Assembly: GCF_044596045.1 (NCBI RefSeq)
Contig: NZ_CP138995.1
Location: 1,984,001-2,048,000, forward strand
DNA: 64,000 bases
From: Flagellimonas sp947499585
GTDB lineage: Bacteria; Bacteroidota; Bacteroidia; Flavobacteriales; Flavobacteriaceae
Reading direction: 5' to 3'
Shown: piece by piece, positions 44,601-52,739 of the stretch
Layout of the letters: every line of letters starts with the position of its first letter
Position numbering within the stretch: position 1 is the first letter of the stretch
Translations under genes and position numbers: made by a program
Notes under the pieces: generated by a model
What the model saw: the letters and a program-made list of their open reading frames with translations, nothing else
What the model was told of the DNA's origin: nothing
Databases searched by the model: none

Positions 44601-47600
44601 CCTTTGTATATAGCATACCTAACGATGGTTCAATTATTTCGGATACAACATATCAATTTTTAATTACGGATAGTCAAGGGTGTACCACAGAATCAAATAT
44701 TGTAACCATAACACCTCCTGAAACCATAGCAGGCTCAGTGGTTGGAACTGATACACAATGTGGTGATGCAACTAGCGGAATTGTTGAAGTGATAGCTGAT
44801 ACTTCTCAAGGAGTTCCACCATATGAGTATAGTAATGATAACGGAGCGACTTTTAGTTCCCAAAATATTTTCTCTGGTTATGGTCCCGGAAATCACGGAG
44901 GATTTATGGTTAGAGATAGTAGAGGTTGTGTAAGTCCGGCTTATAATGTCACTATTGCAGCAAGCGCTGCACTTAATGCTGCATCAACCCCGAGCCCTGC
45001 AGTATGTTCATCTGGACCTATTGTAGGTTCTATTGCTACCTCTCTATCTAATGGGGTTGCACCGTTTGATTATGTTCTATTGGACGTGAACGGAACATTG
45101 GTAGCTTCTTCAATGGGTACCGCCAGTACTATCGCTAACTTTCCAAATCTACCTGTTGGTAATTACACTGTAGTAACTACAGATGCTCAAGGATGTGAGG
45201 ATAGAGATGATATTGTTATTGACCAAAATACATTGGATTTAACTCCTTTGGATACACCACCTGCACTATGTTCAGATACTTTGTTTCCATACAGGGTTCA
45301 AGCCAGTGGAGGTACAGCACCTTACGAATTTAGACTGGTGGGTGACCCAATATTTCAGTTGGGTACGGGTGTAAATAACGATATTTTTGATGTTACTGGT
45401 CTCGTGGTCCCAAATGTGACTTACTTTGTCGAAGTCATGGATGCAAATGGCTGTACTTATATTGAAGAGATAGATTTCTTGACAGCACCGAGTCCTGTAA
45501 CTGTCACCGCTACATCAACTACAGCTTCTTGTAATGTCGCAGGAAGTGGTGGAATTGATTATGAAGTTTCAGGAATTCCTGCAAATCCAGGAAATTTTAC
45601 GGTAACCCTTCAAAATACAGATACTGGAGCTATAGAGGCAGGGCCTGATTCTTATACTAACGAGCCTATCCCGTTCAATGATACGTTTACAGGGTTAGCG
45701 CCTGGCAACTATCAAATCATAGTTACGGATACCGATTCAGGGTGTAGTGCGAGTACACTTGTTTTTATTGGATTTAGCTCGCCTTCCATTGTTATTGACA
45801 ATAATGTTGAGGCTACTTGTAATACGGGAGCTCTTATTACGGTAAGAGGATTTGGTGGAACCGCACCGTTTGAATATGCTTATGTTCCAAATGGCGATCC
45901 TGCACCTACGGTCTTTGTTGCGGACACTACATTTGAAATACCAGGACCTTATCCTTCAGATTATGATTTTTATGTTAGGGACGCTAACGGATGTACTGCC
46001 CTGACTACGGCTACAATAACGCAAGAAGCAGGAATTCCGGCGCCTGCAATAGATGTTACCAATCAATGTACTGCGACAAGTGGATACCTAATTGATGTAA
46101 CCGCCCCTATATCAACAGGTTCAGGTCTACCGGAAGAAACTTTCATGTATGATATTGGTAGTGGTTTCCAAAGCAGTGTCAACTTTGTAGTTCCAAATCC
46201 AGGAAGTTATGTGATTACAATACGAGATGGGAATGGATGTACAGATACCATAACCGCAGAAGTTTTTGATTTCTTTGCTATTACTGCTGATGCCACCTCT
46301 TTCCCAACCTGTAATGCAGGTGATGGTGAAATAACGGTAAACACTACTGGAGGTAGTGGTAATTTTGAATATCAATTGCGAGATGCTGGGACATTGGCCA
46401 ATATAGGACCTGCTCAAGGCTCAAATACATTCACCGGCGTATTGCCAGGAGATTATAACATTTTAGTTACGGATTTAAGTTCCAATACAGCGCCATTATG
46501 TTCAGATGAAGCGGTTGTAAATGTATCCACAGTTAATACGCCCGTTATCACGGCAACACCAAGTACAGACATTACTTGTAATGGTGCAGATAACGGTACT
46601 ATTGTGGTGGAACTTCAACCTGGAAGTGATACAGATACCCCATTAAGTTATATTCTATATGATGGTGCCAGTGCAACTGTTATGGCAGGGCCTCAACCAT
46701 CTCCAGTATTCGATAATCTAACCCCAAATACGTATCAAGTAGAAGTGGTTTCAGATAGAGGTTGTGCAGATCGTTCTGGTAATGTTTTAATTGATGAGCC
46801 ATCACTCTTGCTAGTAAATGCCATCAATACAGAGTTTAGTTGTAACCCTTCCAGTAACCAGTTTAGTACTGCTACGATTACTATTTTTACTGACACGAAT
46901 GGAGATGGTTCAGGTGCAGCTACCGGAACTGGCCCATATACGTATAGTATGAATGACGGTACCCCACAATTTGATGGTACCAACTTCCAAACAAGCAATA
47001 CTTTTGAAGTTATTGACAATGGAGCAAATCAGAGCATAATTCTTACCGCCAGAGATCAGAATGGTTGTGAAGAGATGTCCAATGTGAATATTAACACACC
47101 TACCGATATCACGTTCAGTTATAGTGTAAGTCAAATTACTTGTGATGCTTCAGGTGGCGGAGCAAGTCCTGGATCTATTACCATTATTGTTAATGAAGGT
47201 GCAGGAAATTATGAAGTGGAAATTTTGCCTTTAGGCTCAGAACCAGCTAGAAGTTCTTCTGGTACAGATCAAGTGGTTTGGCCTATTTCAACACCCGGTG
47301 ATTACATTTTTGCAGTCACTGATGTTGGCAACGGTGGTTGTTCATATTTGACAGCTACAGTCAATATGCCAGAGTATAACAACATTGAAGCTGTAATTGC
47401 TGAGGTAAGGCCCGTAACTTGTTTTAATGGCAATGATGGAGAAATAAGTTTGGAAATCAATAATTATAGTGGAGCATACAATTATGAGGTTTTCTCAAGA
47501 GATAACTCGGGTATTGAAACTTCAACAGGTGTAACAGGAAGCTTTGATACCAATGCGCCAATTAATAGTCCAGAAATTATTACAGGGCTACCGGCAGGTA

Positions 47601-49990
47601 ATCTTATTGTATATGTAGAAGCTTTGGATACTCCTTTTTGTGATGTAGTAAGTAACGTTGTTACGGTAAGATCTCCGGATAGAGCATTATCAGTTGTAGC
47701 GGCACAAACTTCAGAGGTTACATGTAACGTTCCAGGGTTTGGAGAAATTACCGCTACTGGAGATGGTGGTTGGGGAACCTATGAGTATCAGTTAATAGCT
47801 CCTGACGGTAGTACAATATTAGTGGATTACCCAAATACAAATCCAATATTTCAGAATTTATCTACAGGGAACTACACTGTAAATATTAGGGATTATAGAG
47901 GTTGTGAAGAAAGCACTATGATTAATCTTCCACCACCAACACCTATTACTGCAGATATTCAGATAGTAACCCCATTGGCGTGTAATAATGACAATAACGG
48001 CGTTATAGAAACGTATAACGTTTTAGGAGGACAGGGCCCAGGTAATTACCTGTATCAATTAAATAGGATTACAGATGGCACAAATAGTGGACTTCAGATA
48101 ACTCCGACTTTCGCTAATTTGTCTGCGGGTGAATATACCATCACCATTTTTGATGGTTGGAACTGCAGCTTTACAACTGTTCCGATTACGGTTCAAGATC
48201 CTGAAATTGTTATTGCTGAATTGGTTGAACTTCAACCACCAGGTTGTGGGGATTTAGGGAGAATGGAACTGACCGTAACAAACCCAGAAGTTGGCGTAGA
48301 TTATTTTTATCGTAGATCTGGGACAGCAGACCCATTCACACCATTTGGAGTTGGTTTGACCAGCATAGAAATAACAGCTGATATTACAATTGATCCGGGA
48401 CCATTCCAATATGAAGTTCAAAACTCCAACGGATGTCCATTTGAAAGCTCCAATCAGATTTCCTTAGATCCAGCAGCACCTTTGGTAATTGCTTTAGACT
48501 TAACAAATGCAACCATCAATTGTGCAGGTGAGGCAACAGGAATCATACGTTCTGAAGCTTTTGGAGGAATAGGTAGTTATATGTATACACTATTAAATTC
48601 AAACACTCCACCCAATCCAACTGTGGCTAATACAGTAAGACCAGCGCAGAGTTCGGGAATATTCAGAAACCTAGATCCTGGCACTTATTATGTATATGCG
48701 CAAAGTGGTGGTTGTGAAGCAATATCCACACCAATTGTTATTGAGCCAAAACCACCTCTAGTGTTGGATTACTTAGAAGCAGTTCCTGTAATATGCCATG
48801 GTGATACGAACGGACAAATTATTATTGAGGCCAGTGGTGGTACAGGTGCAATTAGATATTCAATATCTGATACATTAAGTGAATTCTTTGAAGGGGATGA
48901 CCCGGTCAATCCAAATAGAAAAACATTTAATGATTTATCACCAAGAACCTATGATGTAATTATTCAAGATGATTTAGGTTGTACCATAACAAGAACTGTA
49001 GAAATAACCCAGCCTATGGAATTGTTGGCAGGTATAGCTTCTACCACTCCAGAAATATGTTTGGGGGACGAGGATGGTACATTAACTTTAAATGTAACAG
49101 GAGGTACCGCTCCTTATTACACCAGTGTGAATTCTGCAGACGATGCTGATTTTGTTGAAAATAACGCCATGTTTTTTGACGGACTTCAAGGAGGTGAAAC
49201 CTATGTGATTTTTATTAGGGATTCCAATGGTTGCCAGACTAACATTGTTGCTGAAATAGGAATAGGTATTGAACTCATGGCAGAACCAATAGTTCAATAT
49301 GGTTGTGATGGTATTTTTCCAAATAGTACAGCGACTGTTTCCATTACAGATAGTTCATTATTGCCAAACCTACTGTTTTCATTGGATGTAGATGATATTC
49401 AATTGGCAAATGATCAAAGAGTGTTTGGAGATCTTCCACCAGGTGAACATACAGTTTACATTTATCACCAAAATGGTTGTGTAACCTTTGTAGAGTTTGA
49501 AATAGATGAATACGAGCCATTGATTCTAGAGGCAGAAAAAATTGGACCTAATGAAGTCAAAGCAATTGCAACCGGCGGATTTGGCGGATATGAATATTTC
49601 TTCCAAGGAGAATCGTTTGGAGAGTTAAATGTCTTTACAATTAATCAAGATGCCAATATCACCATAATGGTGAGAGACCAAAACGGATGTGTTGCGAATT
49701 TAGTAATGCCATTTGATTTTGACGGAATGCCGGAAATTCCAAATTTCTTCACTCCGGATGGAGATAATCTAAATGATTATTGGAGACTTGGTAATAGTAG
49801 TTTCTTTCCAAATTTGGAAGTCAAAATCTATGATCGATATGGACGCGTAGTAGCTATATTAGATCAAGTAAAAGGGTGGGACGGTACTTATGAAGGTAGT
49901 GAGTTGCCAACAGGAGACTACTGGTATGTGGTCAATGCAAATGATAAGGACAAGCAACAGTATGTAGGGCATTTTACACTTTACAGGTAA
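41669..49990 (+). CDS. giant SprB-repeat surface protein with type IX secretion C-terminal domain
   Basis: 2773 residues. A signal peptide (about 1-27, LLYAVLLVFISIFCSTVLA) is followed by roughly 27-29 tandem beta-sandwich units of 80-95 residues. Most have a GGTAPY(E/R)Y start, an NL..G.Y core and a VxDxxGC end with a repeating Cys pattern; these match SprB repeats. The last about 85 residues form a type B secretion/attachment domain: IPNFFTPDGDNLNDYW, VKIYDRYGRVV, GWDGTYEGSELPTGDYWYVV. It should be exported by the type IX system and displayed on the surface, as SprB is for gliding or adhesion. No PorP/SprF partner gene is adjacent. Confidence 0.93.
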   Translation: MLPQKTRHLLYAVLLVFISIFCSTVLAKTEVKTILTKIVSAVSEPSTEKTSSVSKIDDSAAKADVFLSASSSMFMTIIQGTNEEVVCPNDGSTLAKFFLCGTSDIRTLTLSQSGSSYEWQKLDPNTCAPTVVDDCPTINGACTWNTVGTGATYSLDSAGEFRVRVDSGQFFYFKSTLNPLNPQLIKEDIICGNPGRVEVTNVPAGYEYSLNNSGGPYQDDPFFDVTTPGNYMVWVRLKNVSASACLFPSNTVNIQNLDITVDVTANDILCSSELGSIDVQVSGVPGFYTYRLIKNGVTVDTFGPNGLDAYTFANVSPGVYSIRVDTNDCSETITTDTGGATIEIGNGISPLDVVATASASFGCGAASVDVDLTTTGGTAPYRFSVDGGAFGSTYTSTTSFTVTTAATYAILVEDANGCQRTASVNVPDIPPPIFNITEEDANCGGSNNGRITVNVTSGFGYEIEYSNDNGTSYQTSNVFSNLAPGTYDIVLRYEQDSFTCTTTPIVGTIGTPSNISATATPDSVPTCTNENGGQITISGVSGGTAPYEYSVGAGFGTNPVFSNLGVGSYTPLVRDANGCVQPLPDIVFNTLDKPTDIAFTISSLDCITTTATVGLVITGGTGPYNYEIIAPAASAVNNGTTSTFGGLGLGTYTFRVTDNEGCSYDENYAITDISSIGVQAQQTRVVTCVGDSDGEGRFLVDGFNTTYSYDIDGGTLITGQNSGIIPLTGLAAGSYLISVTDEDTNCTDTSTLVIEEPSIAFAISGLDVTDMSCQNGNIGAVRINTVGGWGGNRYTLTQPDSSTRGPKNGSVFSNLSQDGLYQVSVTDANGCTVTDSFTLTILQAPTLTLDVGASDFCYDNFTAATLVVNATLGAAPYQYRINGGALGASNSFSGLTPGNYSIEVVDANDCRDTVTATIEPQVTALATTIQELDCAGPPAQIQVNISNGYTSGGNYDIYEVQINGGGYSSDNNNITGNSFVYSIPNDGSIISDTTYQFLITDSQGCTTESNIVTITPPETIAGSVVGTDTQCGDATSGIVEVIADTSQGVPPYEYSNDNGATFSSQNIFSGYGPGNHGGFMVRDSRGCVSPAYNVTIAASAALNAASTPSPAVCSSGPIVGSIATSLSNGVAPFDYVLLDVNGTLVASSMGTASTIANFPNLPVGNYTVVTTDAQGCEDRDDIVIDQNTLDLTPLDTPPALCSDTLFPYRVQASGGTAPYEFRLVGDPIFQLGTGVNNDIFDVTGLVVPNVTYFVEVMDANGCTYIEEIDFLTAPSPVTVTATSTTASCNVAGSGGIDYEVSGIPANPGNFTVTLQNTDTGAIEAGPDSYTNEPIPFNDTFTGLAPGNYQIIVTDTDSGCSASTLVFIGFSSPSIVIDNNVEATCNTGALITVRGFGGTAPFEYAYVPNGDPAPTVFVADTTFEIPGPYPSDYDFYVRDANGCTALTTATITQEAGIPAPAIDVTNQCTATSGYLIDVTAPISTGSGLPEETFMYDIGSGFQSSVNFVVPNPGSYVITIRDGNGCTDTITAEVFDFFAITADATSFPTCNAGDGEITVNTTGGSGNFEYQLRDAGTLANIGPAQGSNTFTGVLPGDYNILVTDLSSNTAPLCSDEAVVNVSTVNTPVITATPSTDITCNGADNGTIVVELQPGSDTDTPLSYILYDGASATVMAGPQPSPVFDNLTPNTYQVEVVSDRGCADRSGNVLIDEPSLLLVNAINTEFSCNPSSNQFSTATITIFTDTNGDGSGAATGTGPYTYSMNDGTPQFDGTNFQTSNTFEVIDNGANQSIILTARDQNGCEEMSNVNINTPTDITFSYSVSQITCDASGGGASPGSITIIVNEGAGNYEVEILPLGSEPARSSSGTDQVVWPISTPGDYIFAVTDVGNGGCSYLTATVNMPEYNNIEAVIAEVRPVTCFNGNDGEISLEINNYSGAYNYEVFSRDNSGIETSTGVTGSFDTNAPINSPEIITGLPAGNLIVYVEALDTPFCDVVSNVVTVRSPDRALSVVAAQTSEVTCNVPGFGEITATGDGGWGTYEYQLIAPDGSTILVDYPNTNPIFQNLSTGNYTVNIRDYRGCEESTMINLPPPTPITADIQIVTPLACNNDNNGVIETYNVLGGQGPGNYLYQLNRITDGTNSGLQITPTFANLSAGEYTITIFDGWNCSFTTVPITVQDPEIVIAELVELQPPGCGDLGRMELTVTNPEVGVDYFYRRSGTADPFTPFGVGLTSIEITADITIDPGPFQYEVQNSNGCPFESSNQISLDPAAPLVIALDLTNATINCAGEATGIIRSEAFGGIGSYMYTLLNSNTPPNPTVANTVRPAQSSGIFRNLDPGTYYVYAQSGGCEAISTPIVIEPKPPLVLDYLEAVPVICHGDTNGQIIIEASGGTGAIRYSISDTLSEFFEGDDPVNPNRKTFNDLSPRTYDVIIQDDLGCTITRTVEITQPMELLAGIASTTPEICLGDEDGTLTLNVTGGTAPYYTSVNSADDADFVENNAMFFDGLQGGETYVIFIRDSNGCQTNIVAEIGIGIELMAEPIVQYGCDGIFPNSTATVSITDSSLLPNLLFSLDVDDIQLANDQRVFGDLPPGEHTVYIYHQNGCVTFVEFEIDEYEPLILEAEKIGPNEVKAIATGGFGGYEYFFQGESFGELNVFTINQDANITIMVRDQNGCVANLVMPFDFDGMPEIPNFFTPDGDNLNDYWRLGNSSFFPNLEVKIYDRYGRVVAILDQVKGWDGTYEGSELPTGDYWYVVNANDKDKQQYVGHFTLYR

Positions 49991-49994
49991 GTTA

Positions 49995-50025
49995 TTGTAA
50001 TCGTTTTTGAGTATATTTACGTTTG
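49995..50025 (+). promoter_or_regulatory. promoter of the small two-gene unit
   Basis: TTG at 49995-49997, 20 bases, then TACGTTTG at 50018-50025: a full consensus match. It lies just after the giant gene and points at the short frame at 50043 and the gene at 50201. Confidence 0.55.
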
Positions 50026-50042
50026 TACTGTAGTTTTATTAT

Positions 50043-50201
50043 TTGAATTTGTACGATTTAACCAATAGATTCAATTCACCTAAAGAAACAATAGTTCATT
50101 TAAAGAAATATAAAGCCAACATTTTAATGGTATTACTGGTTCCATTACCTGTATACAGTTTCTGGAAATCTAGTCGGCAAATTCTTAAACGTGCTAATTA
50201 A
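50043..50201 (+). CDS. possible small membrane protein with TTG start
   Basis: The frame is open for 52 codons from TTG at 50043 (or 50 from TTG at 50049) with a basic start (NRFNSPKETIVHLKKYKAN), one hydrophobic segment (ILMVLLVPLPVYSFW) and a basic tail. A consensus promoter lies 18-48 bases upstream, and the stop TAA shares its last A with the ATG of the next gene, so coupling is likely. The only in-frame ATG (50127) would leave 24 residues. The coherent composition and context argue for a real gene; the non-ATG start argues for caution. No family recognised. Confidence 0.4.
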   Translation: MNLYDLTNRFNSPKETIVHLKKYKANILMVLLVPLPVYSFWKSSRQILKRAN

Positions 50202-50497
50202 TGGATAAAAACAAATCTACGCCTGTTCCCTCTTTTATAACCTACGAATCCGGAAATTTTGACTATTCAATACTTCAATTAAATCTTTACCTAAACGCCT
50301 ATAGCGAGGTGGATAAACCATACAAAATAGATTACAATACTTTATTGATGAGTTATCACCTTTGGAAGGGAAAGAACCTAGATGAGTTTTGCCAAAATCA
50401 AACTCTGGGTTATTTTTTATTGAACCCTACAAATGATTCGGCAGAAGCAAGAGAGGCATTTTGTATTGAAATTAGAGAGTTCTTGTCTGAAACTTAA
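50201..50497 (+). CDS. hypothetical protein, 98 residues
   Basis: I do not recognise it. It is soluble, without signal or membrane helix, rich in Asn, Tyr and acidic residues, with an N-terminal stretch VPSFITYESGNFDYSILQ and a helical C-terminus (NDSAEAREAFCIEIREFL). Coding character is good. It is translationally coupled to the short frame ahead and followed by tRNA-Pro 86 bases on. Confidence 0.65.
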   Translation: MDKNKSTPVPSFITYESGNFDYSILQLNLYLNAYSEVDKPYKIDYNTLLMSYHLWKGKNLDEFCQNQTLGYFLLNPTNDSAEAREAFCIEIREFLSET

Positions 50498-50564
50498 AAA
50501 ATCACCTGTTTAATTATTGTTTTTGAATTTGTAAAACTTCAAGCTCTAATATCATTAAAATTTA

Positions 50565-50572
50565 TATTTTTG
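50565..50572 (+). promoter_or_regulatory. -7 element of the tRNA-Pro promoter
   Basis: TATTTTTG, a full TAnnTTTG match, ending 11 bases before the mature tRNA 5' end. No TTG at standard spacing. Confidence 0.45.
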
Positions 50573-50583
50573 CAATCCATTTT

Positions 50584-50661
<78 letters not shown>

Positions 50662-50679
50662 AACATTTTATTAACATTT

Positions 50680-50716
50680 AATCCCTGATAATCAATTGAT
50701 TATCAGGGATTTTCGT
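50680..50716 (+). terminator. terminator of tRNA-Pro
   Basis: A 32-base perfect palindrome (AATCCCTGATAATCAA and its complement) leads into TTTTCG and further T. It is a very strong hairpin and would also work in the opposite direction. Confidence 0.85.
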
Positions 50717-51034
50717 TTTAGGAGCAAAATATAAATCAGTACAAATCAGTCTAAATAACAGGATGAACGTGACGAAAACGGTTACGTATTTTGCTAAACG
50801 CCGACTTTGTTGGGTCTAGTACAAATAGGTTCTCGGGGAACCAGGATTTGAACCTAAAGAATCAAACTCTTTTCAAATCGGAACTTTTGAATATAAGTTC
50901 AATTAACGGTAGAATTGATTTCAATCTTAATGCTATTGAACCATGTAGCAAAGTGTCCCAATAAATGTTCGTATTATGTGCCTGATATTTTCTTTTTATA
51001 TTCAATTGCTCAATTGAAAGTATAAATAAAGAAT
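50717..51034. other. gene-poor scar next to tRNA-Pro
   Basis: No reading frame of note on either strand. It contains the inverted tRNA-like fragment at 50833-50855 and scattered short frames. Read with the broken oxidoreductase at 51223-51401, it looks like the remains of an insertion or deletion event beside the tRNA gene. Confidence 0.4.
50833..50855 (-). repeat. inverted tRNA 3'-end fragment
   Basis: On the minus strand 14 bases, AGGTTCAAATCCTG, are identical to the T arm of tRNA-Pro 200 bases away, and a few bases on CCCGA matches its 3' acceptor end; overall 19 of 23 positions agree. No anticodon or D arm precedes it, so it is a fragment, not a tRNA. Such pieces are left by elements that integrate in tRNA 3' ends, though the orientation is opposite to a simple attL/attR pair. 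Confidence 0.4.
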
Positions 51035-51142
51035 ATGTTAGTAGATGGTTTCAAGTCGGAAGAATACAGCGCTATTTTAGGTAATTTAAGGGATAATGGA
51101 TTTCTAGATGATAGTGATGTCCGAAACCTGTTAAAGAAATAA
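51035..51142 (+). pseudogene. short frame, possible gene remnant
   Basis: ATG to TAA encodes 35 residues with coherent, charged composition (NLRDNGFLDDSDVRNLLKK). It lies in the scar beside tRNA-Pro and is followed directly by another short frame. It could be the tail of a lost gene from an inserted element; no family recognised. Confidence 0.25.
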
Positions 51143-51241
51143 ATGACTACCCAAAAAATCAACTTCAAAAATATAAACGATGCTAAAGTGAAAATTTTAT
51201 CAGAAGCACTAATTGACAATTACTATCGATTGATTTCCTGA
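51143..51241 (+). pseudogene. short frame running into the oxidoreductase stub
   Basis: ATG to TGA encodes 32 residues (INFKNINDAKVKILSEALID is part). Its ATG abuts the stop of the previous short frame. Its 3' end runs into the opposite-strand Gfo/Idh/MocA remnant, so it probably lost its original C-terminus at that junction. Origin unknown. Confidence 0.25.
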
Positions 51242-51401
51242 ATTACATTTATGAGTCTAGACCCACGATCTCCTGTACCTCTATTACACCTATGTTAATG
51301 GTATCATTAGCTTTTCCTGGGTCGAATAAAGCATATGCAGAACCCGAATAAGCAAAAGCAGTTGTCAAAGCACTTTTTATAGCAAATTCCCTTCGTTTCA
51401 C
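51223..51401 (-). pseudogene. 5' stub of a second Gfo/Idh/MocA oxidoreductase, frameshifted
   Basis: From a GTG six bases after the stop of the intact oxidoreductase, the minus strand reads KRREFAIKSALTTAFAYSGS, a Tat-type signal (RRxF), then NDTINIGVI, the first Rossmann strand. Two bases too many (GA) follow. Skipping them restores GTGDRGSRLI, the expected nucleotide-binding turn, and NVIQEIN. The frame then ends at the junction with foreign sequence. About 60 of an expected 400 or more residues remain, so this is a truncated, frameshifted relic of a tandem paralogue. Confidence 0.75.
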
Positions 51402-51407
51402 GATACT

Positions 51408-52736
51408 CTATAGTTTGGGTTCCCAGTCTTTTTCATACTCTCGTTTCCAGTTTTGCATAGCTTTTTCACTATTCAATGCTTTTCCTGTAGCCGTATCTAT
51501 TTTCAAAGTTTCACCAGCATCTTGAGCCATATTTCCTAAATGACATAGCATAGTAGAAATACTAGCATCAGCAATCGGGGAGTGCAGTTCTATATCTGTT
51601 CGGATGGCATCAAGAAAGTTGGCCACATGGGATACATCTAAACCACCTATCCCTTGGGTATCAAGAGTGGCACTAACTGACTCTTCTAATTCAGATTTTA
51701 TAAGGTTGCCTTGTAAATCATAAAGCTTGTAAAAATTACGGCTCAATTCTATTATACCCTTACTACCATAAATGGTTGCTCCACGTCCAGGGCGTTCAGG
51801 CTTCATAATACCACGGCTATGACCATTCCAAGTAATGAATTTATTATCATTAAAGCCAAATGTAAGCTGTTGGTTGTCAACAAATTCCCAATCATCATCA
51901 TACGTGTATTTTCCTCCAAAAGATGTAACGGTTTTTGGAAGGTCAACACCCAGTGCCCAACGGCAAACATCTATTTCATGTGTGCCATTATTATGTACTT
52001 CACCAGTACCCCAATTACGGAACCAATGCCAATTATAAGGATGAATGTTATCTCGGTACGCTTCTCTAGGTGCTGGACCTTGCCAAAGATCCCAGTCTAA
52101 TGTATTCGGTATATCTGTTTTTTTACCTCGGCCAATAGAACCTCTATTATTTGAATAATAGGCCTCTCCTTTGTAAACATCCCCAATGATTCCTTCTTTG
52201 ATTTCCTTAACAGCCAATCTACTTGTTTGGGCTGATCGTTGTTGATTCCCCATTTGCACTTTTTTGTTGTACTTCTTCTGGGCAGCTACTAATAAATCAT
52301 TTTCGTGTGGATTGTGACTACAGGGTTTTTCTACATAAACATGCTTACCAGCTTGCATTGCCATAATAGCCATGGGAGCATGCCAGTGTTCTGGCGTAGC
52401 GATAAAAACTGCATCTACATCTTTATCTTCCAATATTTTACGAAAGTCCTTCTCTACTTTGGGCACATATCCAATACTATTTTGACACCAAGTATTATGG
52501 GCCTCAATAATAAGATCATCAACATCGCAGTTATAAATGATTTTGGCATTGGGATAGGCATTTATAGCTTTTACATGGGCTTTTGCTCTGCCGCGAACAC
52601 CTATTACAGCGCAATTCACTTGGTCATTTGCCCCTAATACATTGGCAATTCCCATTTGAGGTAAAACGAGTCCACCCAAAGTTACGGCTGCCGTTCCCGT
52701 AGTAGTTTTTTTAATAAAATCCCTTCTTGTAGTCAT
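51408..52736 (-). CDS. Gfo/Idh/MocA family oxidoreductase with Tat signal
   Basis: 442 residues. The N-terminus TTRRDFIKKTTTG is a twin-arginine signal, so the enzyme is exported folded with its NAD(P) cofactor. The Rossmann turn is a variant, CAVIGVRGRAKAHVKAIN near 42. EKPCSHNPHE (about 137) is the family Lys box, and GTGEVHNNGTHEIDVCRWAL (about 245) holds the catalytic His region. Secreted members act on sugars or glycosides, often oxidising position 3. It sits three bases after the DUF1080 gene, at the end of the uronate operon, and a broken paralogue follows it. Confidence 0.92.
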   Translation of the reverse strand: MTTRRDFIKKTTTGTAAVTLGGLVLPQMGIANVLGANDQVNCAVIGVRGRAKAHVKAINAYPNAKIIYNCDVDDLIIEAHNTWCQNSIGYVPKVEKDFRKILEDKDVDAVFIATPEHWHAPMAIMAMQAGKHVYVEKPCSHNPHENDLLVAAQKKYNKKVQMGNQQRSAQTSRLAVKEIKEGIIGDVYKGEAYYSNNRGSIGRGKKTDIPNTLDWDLWQGPAPREAYRDNIHPYNWHWFRNWGTGEVHNNGTHEIDVCRWALGVDLPKTVTSFGGKYTYDDDWEFVDNQQLTFGFNDNKFITWNGHSRGIMKPERPGRGATIYGSKGIIELSRNFYKLYDLQGNLIKSELEESVSATLDTQGIGGLDVSHVANFLDAIRTDIELHSPIADASISTMLCHLGNMAQDAGETLKIDTATGKALNSEKAMQNWKREYEKDWEPKL

Positions 52737-52739
52737 GAC

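Noticed and set aside
41677..49297. Several antisense frames inside the giant SprB-repeat gene
   Set aside because: They are shadows of the repeat coding sequence on the opposite strand, with no promoters and low-complexity products.
42700..49700. Tandem DNA repeats in the giant gene as a CRISPR or satellite array
   Set aside because: The periodicity is at the protein level (80-95 residues) and the DNA copies are diverged; there are no identical repeats with unique spacers.
50833..50855. A second, functional tRNA on the minus strand
   Set aside because: Only the T arm and 3' acceptor portion are present; the T stem does not pair fully and no anticodon arm precedes it.
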